Of a DNA stretch of 64,000 nucleotides, positions 44,001 through 54,044 are shown piece by piece. The stretch is from contig OY978525.1 of NCBI GenBank assembly GCA_963854835.1, positions 64,760,907 through 64,824,906 on the forward strand, given 5' to 3'. A program made the position numbers and the translations under genes. The first letter of the stretch is position 1. Each line of letters opens with the position of its first letter. Below the pieces are notes generated by a model. The model did no database searches, was not told where the DNA came from, and saw only the letters and a program-made list of their open reading frames with translations. The DNA comes from Megamerina dolium. Its lineage: Eukaryota > Arthropoda > Insecta > Diptera > Megamerinidae.

Positions 44001-44404
44001 GAGCGAATACTTGGAGTTTTCGAGAGAAAAGTCCTACGCAAGATCTTTGGACCTATTTGCGTTGGTGGCGAGTACCGAATAAGGTACAACCATGAGCTGT
44101 ACGAGCTGTATGCCGATATTGACATAGTAAAGCGCATCAAAATCCAGCGGCTGCGCTGGCTAGGTCATGTCGAGCGAATGGAAGAACACGCTCCAGCTAA
44201 GAAGGTGTTATATTCGGAACCCGCTGGAGGACGACGCAAAAGAGGAAGACCAAACCTCCGGTGGAAAGACCAAGTACTGGAGAACCTGACGGCGCTTGGA
44301 ATTGCTAACTGGCGCCAGCTAACGAAGAACAGAGATGGCTGGCGAAGCATGTTATTTTCGGCCTAAATCGATATTCGGTTGTTATGGCCACATAAGTAAG
44401 TAAG
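41041..44404 (+). mobile_element. RTE-clade LINE, copy 3, apparently intact
   Basis: About 3.36 kb with a ~350-nt 5' leader, one long ORF and a 3' end GGTTGTTATGGCCACA followed by (TAAG)n. A 13-bp duplication TACATATATATTG flanks it (41028-41040 and 44405-44417). It inserted 31 bp to the right of the Jockey element's 3' duplication. It is the only copy of three with an uninterrupted ORF, and the reference for reading the two broken ones. Confidence 0.94.
41388..44366 (+). CDS. RTE endonuclease-reverse transcriptase
   Basis: 992 residues in one frame. AP-type endonuclease with LRICTWNVRSLY (about 27-38), ALQEMRWTG, GDFNARVG (about 165-172) and NIDSDHYLVAAKV (about 258-270). A basic, Arg/Glu-rich linker follows (about 370-420). 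The reverse transcriptase has NYRGISLLSIAYKVL (about 566-580), FVDYKAAFDS, GFRQGDSLSCDFF and the catalytic YADDIDIIG (about 734-742). The C-terminal part, RLRWLGHVERM...GRPNLRWKD, is the conserved end of this clade. Proteins of this kind are often misnamed craniofacial development protein 2-like in insect databases. I chose the first ATG. A second ATG 5 codons on (MPRIRT) is also plausible. Confidence 0.94.
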   Translation: MKKTKMPRIRTTAFVDDPRKRKKDNDLRICTWNVRSLYREGASIQLVDVLEKYRADITALQEMRWTGQGCSKRASCDIYYSCHAERHELGCGFLVSKRLRHLVSQFTPVNERLATIRIKAKFFNISLICAHAPTDEKDNVTKESFFQRLEEAYDRCPRHDIKIVLGDFNARVGKEGTFGPTVGKFSLHQNTSDNGMRLIDFAAARNMVIGGTRFQHLDIHKATWLSPDHRTRNQIDHVLIDGRHASSVMDVKSIRGANIDSDHYLVAAKVRTRLCVANNKRSPTQRKLDVSKLQSPETADAFSTRLSDLLMQNTPPLDDTCARWTHISHSMTTAAEEVIGYYRPLRNEWYDQECRDATAEKDAAYRKTLRAGVTRAVKERYREKRSAERRLFRRKKRELERRECEEIEMCTDKNETRKFFEKIKRLSGGLNPGASSCRDGNGNLVTDVQSVLSLWREHFSTLLNGDATNNSASGGECPITPITDDGVDVPPPDYDEVETAILRLKNNKAAGADGLPAELFKTGGDELLTRMHQLISRIWSDESMPDDWRLSVLCPVHKKGDPTICANYRGISLLSIAYKVLSSVLCERLKPMLSNLIGPYQCGFRPGKSTIDQIFTLRQILEKTQEKQIDTHHLFVDYKAAFDSPVRDYLYATMSEFGIPAKLIRLCRMTLHNSRCAVKIGKDLSAPFNTERGFRQGDSLSCDFFNLIMEKIIRAADLRHNGTIFNKSVMLLAYADDIDIIGMNTRAVSAAFSELERESRRMGLTVNEGKTKYLVSTNKESRRLGQHVTVDNYAFEVVRDFVYLGTSINSSNDVSLEIMRRITLANRCYFGLSKQLRSRALSRRTKTTLYKSLIMPVLTYGAEAWTISTSDERILGVFERKVLRKIFGPICVGGEYRIRYNHELYELYADIDIVKRIKIQRLRWLGHVERMEEHAPAKKVLYSEPAGGRRKRGRPNLRWKDQVLENLTALGIANWRQLTKNRDGWRSMLFSA

Positions 44405-44484
44405 TACATATATATTGTTATGTTATAGAGATTAATAAAGAGAAAGATATGAGCGCAGGTTAGTGGTAGGCTAATGATGCAACT

Positions 44485-45998
44485 CGCCACGAACGTAAAA
44501 CTGTAGAACGTGTCAGCTGACACGACCTATCTTATGGGAATGTCGTGTTAACGAAAACTCACCACCGTATGACGGTGACGTAGCCGTTGCCCGTAGCGGA
44601 GAGAATAATGGTGCAACTACTTTACGCCCGTACGTAAGAACACAAATTTGTCAAAGTTATGCCCGGCAACGGAGAAATCGACTGTTCTTTCTTGTATACA
44701 TACATAACAATATTGCCATGTATCACTGTGCGTGCATGCTTTTAATAACACTTACCATTTTCATGATCAAATTTCATAACATAGATGTTAAAAACTAAAA
44801 AAAAAAAATTTAATATACGTGAAGTATATTTTAATAAATAACTAAACACGATGATAGTTTTGATTAATTAAATAAAAAAAAAAATTTTCTTAGTTTATTT
44901 CTTATTTATTTATAAAAGTGTAATCTGGCAATCCTGTAAGCATAGAGAGTGATCACGGTTTTACGTAAAAAATCAAATTGCTGTTGATTCTTCAGCTACG
45001 GGCAACGGCTTTGTCACCGTCATACGGTGGTGAGTTTTCGTTAACACGACATTCCCATAAGATAGGTCGTGTCAGCTGACACGTTGTACGGTTTTACGTT
45101 CGTGGCTAGTTGCACTATATAAGCAATTTGATTTTTTCCGTAAAACCGTGTCAGCTGATCACTCTCTATGCTTACAGGATTGCCAGATTACACTTTTATA
45201 AATAAATAAGAAATGAAGTAAGAAAAATTTTTTTTTTAATTAATCAAAACTATCATCGTGTTTAGTTATTTATTAAAATATACTTCACGTATATTAAATT
45301 TTTTTTTTTAGTTTTTAACATCTATGTTATGAAATTTGATCATGAAAATGGTAAGTGTTATTAAAAGCATGCACGCACAGTGATACATGGCAATATTGTT
45401 ATGTATGTATACAAGAAAGAACAGTCGATTTCTCCGTTGCCGCTACGGGTATAACTTTGACAAATTTGTGTTCTTACGTACGGGCGTAACGTAGTTGCAC
45501 CATTATTCTCTCCGCTACGGGCAACGGCTACGTCACCGTCATACAGTGGTGAGTTTTCGTTAACACGACATTCCCATAAGATAGGTCGTGTCAGCTGACA
45601 CGTTGTACGGTTTTACGTTCGTGGCTAGTTGCACTATATAAGCAATTTGATTTTTTCCGTAAAACCGTGTCAGCTGATCACTCTCTATGCTTACAGGATT
45701 GCCAGATTACACTTTTATAAATAAATAAGAAATAAACTAAGAAAATTTTTTTTTTTTTTTAATTAATCAAAACTATCATCGTGTTTAGTTATTTATTAAA
45801 ATATACTTCACGTATATTAATTTTTTTTTTTAGTTTTTAACATCTATGTTATGAAATTTGATCATGAAAATGGTAAGTGTTATTAAAAGCATGCACGCAC
45901 AGTGATACATGGCAATATTGTTATGTATGTATACAAGAAAGAACAGTCGATTTCTCCGTTGCCGCTACGGGCATAACTTTGACAAATTTGTGTTCTTA
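44485..45998. repeat. Foldback block B
   Basis: One inverted arm (44485 to about 44985), then direct repeats of the same ~500 bp unit (about 45114-45610, and a truncated one to 45998). It differs from block A by an AGCGGAGAGAATAATGG segment and by lacking GTAACCTAAAAGTAACCC. It shares these features with block D. Confidence 0.83.
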
Positions 45999-47333
45999 TC
46001 ATATAATTCTCTGTGACGAGAATTATATGATCCATTGAAGAGTTGTTTATGTGTGTATGTACAGTGGCATCTCTGGCAGCGGCATCTCTTGAAGTAGATG
46101 GTAAAATTGACATTGATGGCGATAGTGGCATAGTGCGTGTTGATGTTTCTGCTGATACCGCAGCGGCATTACGATGAAGCAGGCTATGATGCTGACGAGC
46201 GCAAAATTTGCATCTATGTAATGATGGGCAACGTGAAAGTTGATGTCCCTTGGTGATACAGTTAAGGCAAAGATTCAGCTTCTTTACGTGCTCAAAACGT
46301 TGAATGATTTCAAGAGCTTTGAAACGTTCACAAGCGTGAATTTTGTGACTGGAGCTGGAGCAAAATAAGCATTGAGAATTGGAGCAAGCGAATGAATAGC
46401 CTCTTTGTTGCTTTTTAGGCTTGAAAATTTTACCACTGTTGTTGCTTTCCATAACATGATTCTGATGGCTATCAAGTGATTCGAGATATTGGCAATGTCT
46501 CTCTAAAATATTCGTACAGTCTTCCCAAGAGGGAAGTTTCTTAAAATCTGAGGATTCTTTCCACTTCCGATTAGCATGTTCGTCAGTCTTTTGCAAAACT
46601 AAGTATATAAGCATGGCTTGCGCAATTTCCTTTTCCGTGCGCAAGGACAGAAGAGAACCATAGATGGCTGAAGCATTGTCTACGAGACTTCGCAATTGAT
46701 GACCACTTGACTTGGAAACTGAAGGCAATTCGAAAAGCGAGGTAATATTTTCAAGGAATATTAGGGTAGCATTATCATAACGTGCGTTTAGTCGCTCTAA
46801 GGCCTTAGGGTAATTTTCATTAGTAACCTGGAAAGCATTGACGGCTTCTAATGCTTGCCCTTGGAGACAGTTTCGTAGGTGGTTAAATTTCTCTATGTTA
46901 GATAAGCTGAGCTCACGATCAATGATTTGTTTAAACGAAGTTATAAAATTTCGATATTCATAATATCTGCCGCTAAAAGAAGGCAACTTTAAATGCGGCA
47001 GCTTAGAATTTTGAATAGGCATTATGCAAGTATTTTCAGAAGACGTTGTAGCGTTTAAGTCTTCGCCTAATTGCGATTGTATGACTAATTTTGTAGTGAT
47101 ATACAAATCTTCTAAATCAGCGCGAGTATTATCATCACTATCAAGCTTTTCGATGTTTGTTTGAATTGTGAGAATTTGCTTGAAGTATGATTCCAGAATT
47201 CCTAAGCGACATTTCAGTTCAGCTACAGAAAAATTTTCCCTTCTCCTCGCACACTCGCTTCAACGATGTTTTTAATGCGCGTTTTACTTTTCCTTGTACT
47301 AGAGCGCTGTTGCTTTAACTCTTCTAAAGACAT
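45883..47333 (-). pseudogene. Truncated BEL gag fused to foldback sequence, unit 3
   Basis: Open for 407 codons from 47106 to 45883. It covers the gag core (LPHLKLPSFSGRYYEYRNF), the helical middle region, both CX2CX4HX4C knuckles and the CKFCARQHH motif, then about 44 residues read from the junction hairpin and foldback arm (ending CITVRACF). The true gag start (MSLEEL at 47333) lies in another frame, so the 407-codon frame begins at an internal ATG. It could make a capsid-plus-knuckle protein without pol, but no expression evidence is visible. Confidence 0.75.
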
Positions 47334-50176
47334 CTTGAAGTAAAGTGATAAGCGACGAAAATGTAGCGCAACGAGACGAAATATAGTGTGCAATTAACGT
47401 CAAGTGAATTAATTGTTCTCTACGCGATCTCAGCGGCAAGCAATGATATGAAGTCAAAGAAATTGAATATTTATATGCAGGTGGAGATAATTAAACGATG
47501 AAAGAGCAGCGATAGAGGCAACTGTAAGGTGTAGTAAGCTATGGCGCAACAATGTGACTGTACTGTACGAAGAACCTTTGTATTGATGAGCGTGAAGAAC
47601 AAAAAAAACGAAATAGCGAAAGCAGCACAACAACAACTAAGTTAATGCGTCAAAGCAAACAGTAAATTGTATCTAACTGTTTTTAAGCAAATTTTAGTTT
47701 TTGTTGGAAATTTCCATGCAACAAGTAACGTTTCCTCGTCGTATCTAGCTGGTACAGTACCGAAAAATGTTACCTCTCCAAATGTACTTGTATTCTTTTA
47801 TATCAAATAGTTTTATTTTTTACAGCAATCATTTAATTATGAATCGAACGATGAAACCAAATTTGAATAGCAACTATATTGCTATATTTATTTATATATT
47901 TATGTGGTAGCAGCGATGAATTTCGCGAGTAAAATTTTCAATTAATTTAATTTATTTTATTCGATTCGTGCCCCACGATGGGCTCCAAAAAATGTAGGAT
48001 CAAGGAGCCTTTTCCTTAACCACACGAATTTGGTATAGCAATAATAGCAATTAATTTCTTATATATCAATCAAAAACGATGCGTTTAGTTTCCAGTCAAC
48101 CGTATTACTGATTCATTACATTGAGTTCAATTTTAACATGTACAAAGCAAAAGAGAATTAAAAATAACAGCATTAAGCACAGCATAATAAGTATATAAGA
48201 AATATATATACATACATAAGCATAATAGACAAATAGCAAAGCAAACAATTGAGTGGTTTTATGATTTGTTAATCTATGACTCAACAACATGGATGCTAAG
48301 AAGTACGATGTGGGCGACTTAACAGTAGTAAGAAATGCAGACACTGCCGTTGATACTAACATAAAACTTATACCCAAGCATAAGGGGCTTCACGTCATAT
48401 ATAAAATTCTTGGGCACGATAGATAAGTTGTCCGGAACCAAGAAAATTGTCAATTAACCCAATGTAGTTGAGGTAAATAGAATGCGGAAGTAGCTTTAGC
48501 AAAGCATAAAGGCTGGACCTGTCGAAGAGCAAAGCATTACTATGGACTAGGCAAAGACTTTGTAACTAATTCATAACTAAATATGTATATAAGTTTAGAT
48601 ATGATACATTGTAAAATTAAGCTGTTCATCGAGGTCAACTAAAGTGTCAGATTGGCGGAGTTGTTAAAATGAAAAAAGAGGCACGCTGCTAACAAAGAAG
48701 CAAAGGTACAATAGTTTCAGTTACTTTAATTCGTTTTATTTGTCTTACTAGTATAATAATATGTACATATATTAAACGTATCGTTTAATAAGTCCCGGGA
48801 CTAACCAAAAGGTGGCACTACAAATACCATAACCTTATTTTTTTGGATAGTACCCACTGTAGGGTTAGAAGCGTTTTTCATAACCGCGCAAATGTTCAAA
48901 AGCAAAAAACAACAACCGATGAAGGGCCGGGCCAATCTCCTTTGCAAGATATGCACACTTGGTGGTTCAGTTGTTAGACTAATTTATTTTAGCAAATTTA
49001 ATTTCTTTTATACATTCCTTAGCTTATGTATGCTAATACATAATCACTCTCACTTCGAAATATAATTCATTGTTGTTGGTTACATTATTCGATAATTGAT
49101 ATACATACATACATATTGTTATGTTATAGAGATTAATAAAGAGAAAGATATGAGCGCAGGTTAGTGGTAGGCTAATGATGCAACTAGCCACGAACGTAAA
49201 ACTGTAGAACGTGTCAGCTGACACGACCTATCTTATGGGAATGTCGTGTTAACGAAAACTCACCACCGTATGACGATGACGTAGCCGTTGCCCGTACGTA
49301 AGAACACAAATTTGTCAAAGTTATGCCCGTAGCGGCTACGGAGAAATCGACTGTTCTTTCTTGTATACATACATAACAATATTGCCATGTATCACTGTGC
49401 GTGCATGCTTTTAATAACACTTACCATTTTCATGATCAAATTTCATAACATATATGTTAAAAACTAAAAAAATAATTTAATATACGTGAAGTATATTTTA
49501 ATAAATAACTAAACACGATGATAGTTTTGATTATTTAAATAAAAAAAAATTTTCTTAGTTTATTTCTTATTTATTTATAAAGTGTAATCTGGCAATCCTG
49601 CAAGCATAGAGAGTGATCAGCTGATACGGTTTTACGTAAAAAATCAAATTGCTGTTGATTCTTCAGCTACGGGCAACGGCTGCGTCACCGTCATACGGTG
49701 GTGAGTTTTCGTTAACACGACATTCCCATAAGATAGGTCGTGTCAGCTGACACGTTGTACGGTTTTACGTTCGTGGCTAGTTGCACTATATAAGCAATTT
49801 GATTTTTTCCGTAAAACCGTGTCAGCTGATCACTCTCTATGCTTACAGGATTGCCAGATTACACTTTTATAAATAAATAAGAAATAAACTAAGAAAAGTA
49901 ACCTAAAAGTAACCCTAAAGTAGGAACATTTTTTTTTTTTATTAATCAAAACTATCATCGTGTTTAGTTATTTATTAAAATATACTTCACGTATATAAAT
50001 TTTTTTTTTAGTTTTTAACATCTATGTTATGAAATTTGATCATGAAAATGGTAAGTGTTATTAAAAGCATGCATGCACAGTGATACATGGCAATATTGTT
50101 ATGTATGTATACAAGAAAGAACAGTCGATTTCACCGTTGCCGCTACGGGCATAACTTTGACAAATTTGTGTTCTTA
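45999..50176. repeat. Array unit 3
   Basis: About 4.18 kb: junction hairpin, gag, BEL 5' LTR, Gypsy tail and foldback block C, without any LINE. It has the AAGGCCTTAGGG gag variant shared with unit 4, the CATAATAAG LTR variant shared with unit 1 and the CAGTTACTTT Gypsy variant shared with unit 2. Confidence 0.88.
49187..50176. repeat. Foldback block C
   Basis: One inverted arm (with the 68-codon minus frame at 49214-49420, identical to that in block A) faces one direct arm ending at the junction hairpin. It shares CCTGCAAGCATAG and GTAACCTAAAAGTAACCC with block A. It lacks block A's extra middle arm, which explains the shorter period of unit 3. Confidence 0.83.
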
Positions 50177-51511
50177 TCATATAATTCTCTGTGACGAGAA
50201 TTAAATGATCCATTGAAGAGTTGTTTATGTGTGTATGTACAGTGGCATCTTTGGCAGCGGCATCTCTTGAAGTAGATGGTAAAATTGACATTGATGGCGA
50301 TAGTGGCATAGTGCGTGTTGATGTTTCTGCTGATACCGCAGCGGCTTTACGATGAAGCAGGCTATGATGCTGACGAGCGCAAAATTTGCATCTATGTAAT
50401 GATGGGCAACGTGAAAGTTGATGTCCCTTGGTGATACAGTTAAGGCAAAGATTCAGCTTCTTTACGTGCTCAAAACGTTGAATGATTTCAAGAGCTTTGA
50501 AACGTTCACAAGCGTGAATTTTGTGACTGGAGCTGGAGCAATATAAGCATTGAGAATGGGAGCAAGCGAATGAATAGCCTCTTTGTTGCTTTTTAGGCTT
50601 GAAAATTTTACCACTGTTGTTGCTTTCCATAACATGATTCTGATGGCTATCAAGTGATTCGAGATATTGGCAATGTCTCTCTAAAATATTCGTACAGTCT
50701 TCCCAAGAGGGAAGTTTCTTAAAATCTAAGGATTCTTTCCACTTCCGATTAGTATGTTCGTCAGTCTTTTGCAAAACTAAGTATATAAGCATGGCTTGCG
50801 CAATTTCCTTTTCCGTGCGCAAGGACAGAAGAGAACCATAGATAGCTGAAGCATTGTCTACGAGACTTCGCAATTGATGACCACTTGACTTGGAAACTGA
50901 AGGCAATTCGAAAAGCGAGGTAATATTTTCAAGGAATATTAGGGTAGCATTATCATAACGTGCGTTTAGTCGCTCTAAGGCCTTAGGGAAATTTTCATTA
51001 ATAACCTGGAAAGCATTGACGGTTTCTAATGCTTGCCCTTGGAGACAGTTTCGTAGGTGGTTAAATTTCTCTATGTTAGATAAGCTGAGCTCACGATCAA
51101 TGATTTGTTTAAACGAAGTTATAAAATTTCGATATTTATAATATCTGCCGCTAAAAGAAGGCAACTTTAAATGCGGCAGGTTAGAATTTTGAATAGGCAT
51201 TATGCAAGTATTTTCAGAAGACGTTGTAGCGTTTAAGTCTTCGCCTAATTGTGATTGTATGGCTAATTTTGTACTGATATACAAATCTTCTAAATCAGCG
51301 CGAGTATTATCATCACTATCAAGCTTTTCGATGTTTGTTTGAATTGTGAGAATTTGCTTGAAGTATGATTCCAGAATTCCTAAGCGACATTTCAGTTCAA
51401 CTACAGAAAAATTTTCCCTTCTCCTCGCACACTCGCTTCAACGATGTTTTTAATGCGCGTTATACTTTTCCTTGTACTAGAGCGCTGTTGCTTTAACTCT
51501 TCTAAAGACAT
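50061..51511 (-). pseudogene. Truncated BEL gag fused to foldback sequence, unit 4
   Basis: Open for 407 codons (51284-50061), as in unit 3, with scattered substitutions (for example CLYCSSSSHKIHAC) but no stop. It again ends in foldback-derived residues. The start codon used by full-length BEL gag (51511) is out of frame, as in all units. Confidence 0.75.
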
Positions 51512-54044
51512 CTTGAAGTAAAGTGATAAGCGACGAAAATGTAGCGCAACGAGACGAAATATAGTGTGCAATTAACGTCAAGTGAATTAATTGTTCTCTA
51601 CGCGATCTCAGCGGCAAGCAATGATATGAAGTCAAAGAAATTGAATATTTATATGCAGGTGGAGATAATTAAACGATGAAAGAGCAGCGATAGAGGCAAC
51701 TGTAAGGCGTAGTAAGCTACGGCGCAACAATGTGACTGTACTGTACGAAGAACCTTTGTATTGATGAGCGTGAAGAACAAAAAAAACGAAATAGCGAAAG
51801 CAGCACAACAACAACTGAGTTAATGCGTCAAAGCAAACAGTAAATTGTATCTAACTGTTTTTAAGCAAATTTTAGTTTTTGTTGGAAATTTCCATGCAAC
51901 AAGTAACGTTTCCTCGTCGTATCTAGCTGGTACAGTACCGAAAAATGTTACCTCTCCAAATGTACTTGTATTCTTTTATATCGAATCGTTTTATTTTTTA
52001 CAGCAATCATTTAATTATGAATCGAACGATGAAACCAAATTTGAATAGCAACTATATTGCTATATTTATTTATATATTTATGTGGTAGCAGCGATGAATT
52101 TCGCGAGTAAAATTTTCAATTAATTTAATTTATTTTATTCGATTCGCGCCCCACGTTGGGCTCCAAAAAATGTAGGATCAAGGAGCCTTTTCCTTAACCA
52201 CACGAATTTGGTATAGCAATAATAGCAATTGATTTCTTATATATCAATCAAAAACGATGCGTTTAGTTTCCAGTCAACCGTATTACTGATTCATTATATT
52301 GAGTTCAATTTTAACATGTACAAAGCAAAAGAGAATTAAAAATAACAGCATTAAGCACAGCATTATAAGTATATAAGAAAAATATATACATACATAAGCA
52401 TAATAGACAAATAGCAAAGCAAACAATTGAGTGGTTTTATGATTTGTTAATCTATGACTCAACAACATGGATGCTAAGAAGTACGATGTGGGCGACTTAA
52501 CAGTAGTAAGAAATGCAGACACTGCCGTTGATACTAACATAAAACTTATACCCAAGCATAAGGGGCTTCACGTCATATATAAAATTCTTGGGCACGATAG
52601 ATAAGTTGTCCGGAACCAAGAAAATTGTCAATTAACCCAATGTAGTTGAGGTAAATAGAATGCGGAAGTAGCTTTAGCAAAGCATAAAGGCTGGACCTGT
52701 CGAAGAGCAAAGCATTACTATGGACTAGGCAAAGACTTTGTAACTAATTCATAACTAAATATGTATATAAGTTTAGATATGATACATTGTAAAATTAAGC
52801 TGTTCATCGAGGTCAACTAAAGTGTCAGATTGGCGGAGTTGTTAAAATGAAAAAAAGAGGCACGCTGCTAACAAAGAAGCAAAGGTACAATAGTTTCAGT
52901 CACTTTAATTCGTTTTATTTGTCTTACTAGTATAATAATATGTATGTACATATATTAAACGTATCGTTTAATAAGTCCCGGGACTAACCAAAAGGTGGCA
53001 CTACAAATACCATAACCTTATTTTTTTTGGATAGTACCCACTGTAGGGTTAGAAGCGTTTTTCATAACCGCGCAAATGTTCAAAAGCAAAAAACAACAAC
53101 CGATGAAGGGCCGGGCCAATCTCCTTTGCAAGATATGCACACTTGGTGGTTCAGTTGTTAGACTAATTTATTTTAGTAAATTTAATTTCTTTTATACATT
53201 CCTTAGCTTATGTATGCTAATACATAATCACTCTCACTTCGAAATATAATTCATTGTTGTTGGTTACATTATTCGATAATTGATATACATACATACATAT
53301 TGTTATGTTATAGAGATTAATAAAGAGAAAGATATGAGCGCAGGTTAGTGGTAGGCTAATGGTGCAACTAGCCACGAACGTAAAACTGTAGAACGTGTTA
53401 GCTGACACGACCTATCTTATAGGAATGTCGTGTTAACGAAAACTCACCACCGTATGACGGTGACGTAGCCGTTGCCCGTAGCGGAGAGAATAATGGTGCA
53501 ACTAGCCACGAACGTACCGTCCTTCCGTACCGCCCGTACGTAAGAACACAAATTTGTCAAAGTTATGCCCGTAGCGGCAACGGAGAAATCGACTGTTCTT
53601 TCTTGTATACATACATAACAATATTGCCATGTATCACTGTGCGTGCATGCTTTTAATTACCATTTTCATGATCAAATTTCATAACATAGATGTTAAAAAC
53701 TAAAAAAAAAAATTAATGTACGTGAAGTATATTTTAATAAATAACTAAACACGATGATAGTTTTGATTAATTAAAAAAAAAAAAATTTCTTACTTTATTT
53801 CTTATTTATTTATAAAAGTGTAATCTGGCAATCCTGTAAGCATAGAGAGTGATCAGCTGATACGGTTTTACGTAAAAAATCAAATTGCTGTTGATTATTC
53901 AGCTACGGGCAACGGCTGCGTCACCGTCATACGGTGGTGAGTTTTCGTTAACACGACATTCCCATAAGATAGGTCGTGTCAGCTGACACGTTGTACGGTT
54001 TTACGTTCGTGGCTAGTTGCACTATAAAAGCAATTTGATTTTTT
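50177..54044. repeat. Array unit 4, right end truncated
   Basis: Same order as the other units. It ends abruptly inside foldback block D, where the sequence switches after GCAATTTGATTTTTT to a hAT transposase remnant. It shares the gag variant with unit 3, the LTR variant (CATTATAAG) with unit 2 and the Gypsy variants with unit 1. Confidence 0.87.
53371..54044. repeat. Foldback block D, truncated
   Basis: Carries an inverted arm and the first ~120 bp of the central part, with the AGCGGAGAGAATAATGG variant of block B and an extra CGTACCGTCCTTCCGTACC. It breaks off at 54044 against unrelated DNA, marking the right edge of the array. Confidence 0.82.

Larger units (their letters stand above)
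33398..45998. repeat. Array unit 2, expanded by two LINEs
   Basis: Begins at the junction hairpin and contains gag (to 34726), BEL 5' LTR, Gypsy tail, then the Jockey (36466-40983) and RTE (41041-44404) insertions, then foldback block B. Without the LINEs it is about 4.7 kb. Variants: TTGGGCTCC before the LTR, six A in ATGAAAAAAGAGG, CAGTTACTTT, and loss of the TTTGTTGGAAATTTCC stretch near 35110. Confidence 0.88.

Noticed and set aside
28738..54044. CRISPR-like or bacterial repeat array
   Set aside because: Units are kilobases long and made of retroelement parts. There are no short direct repeats with unique spacers.
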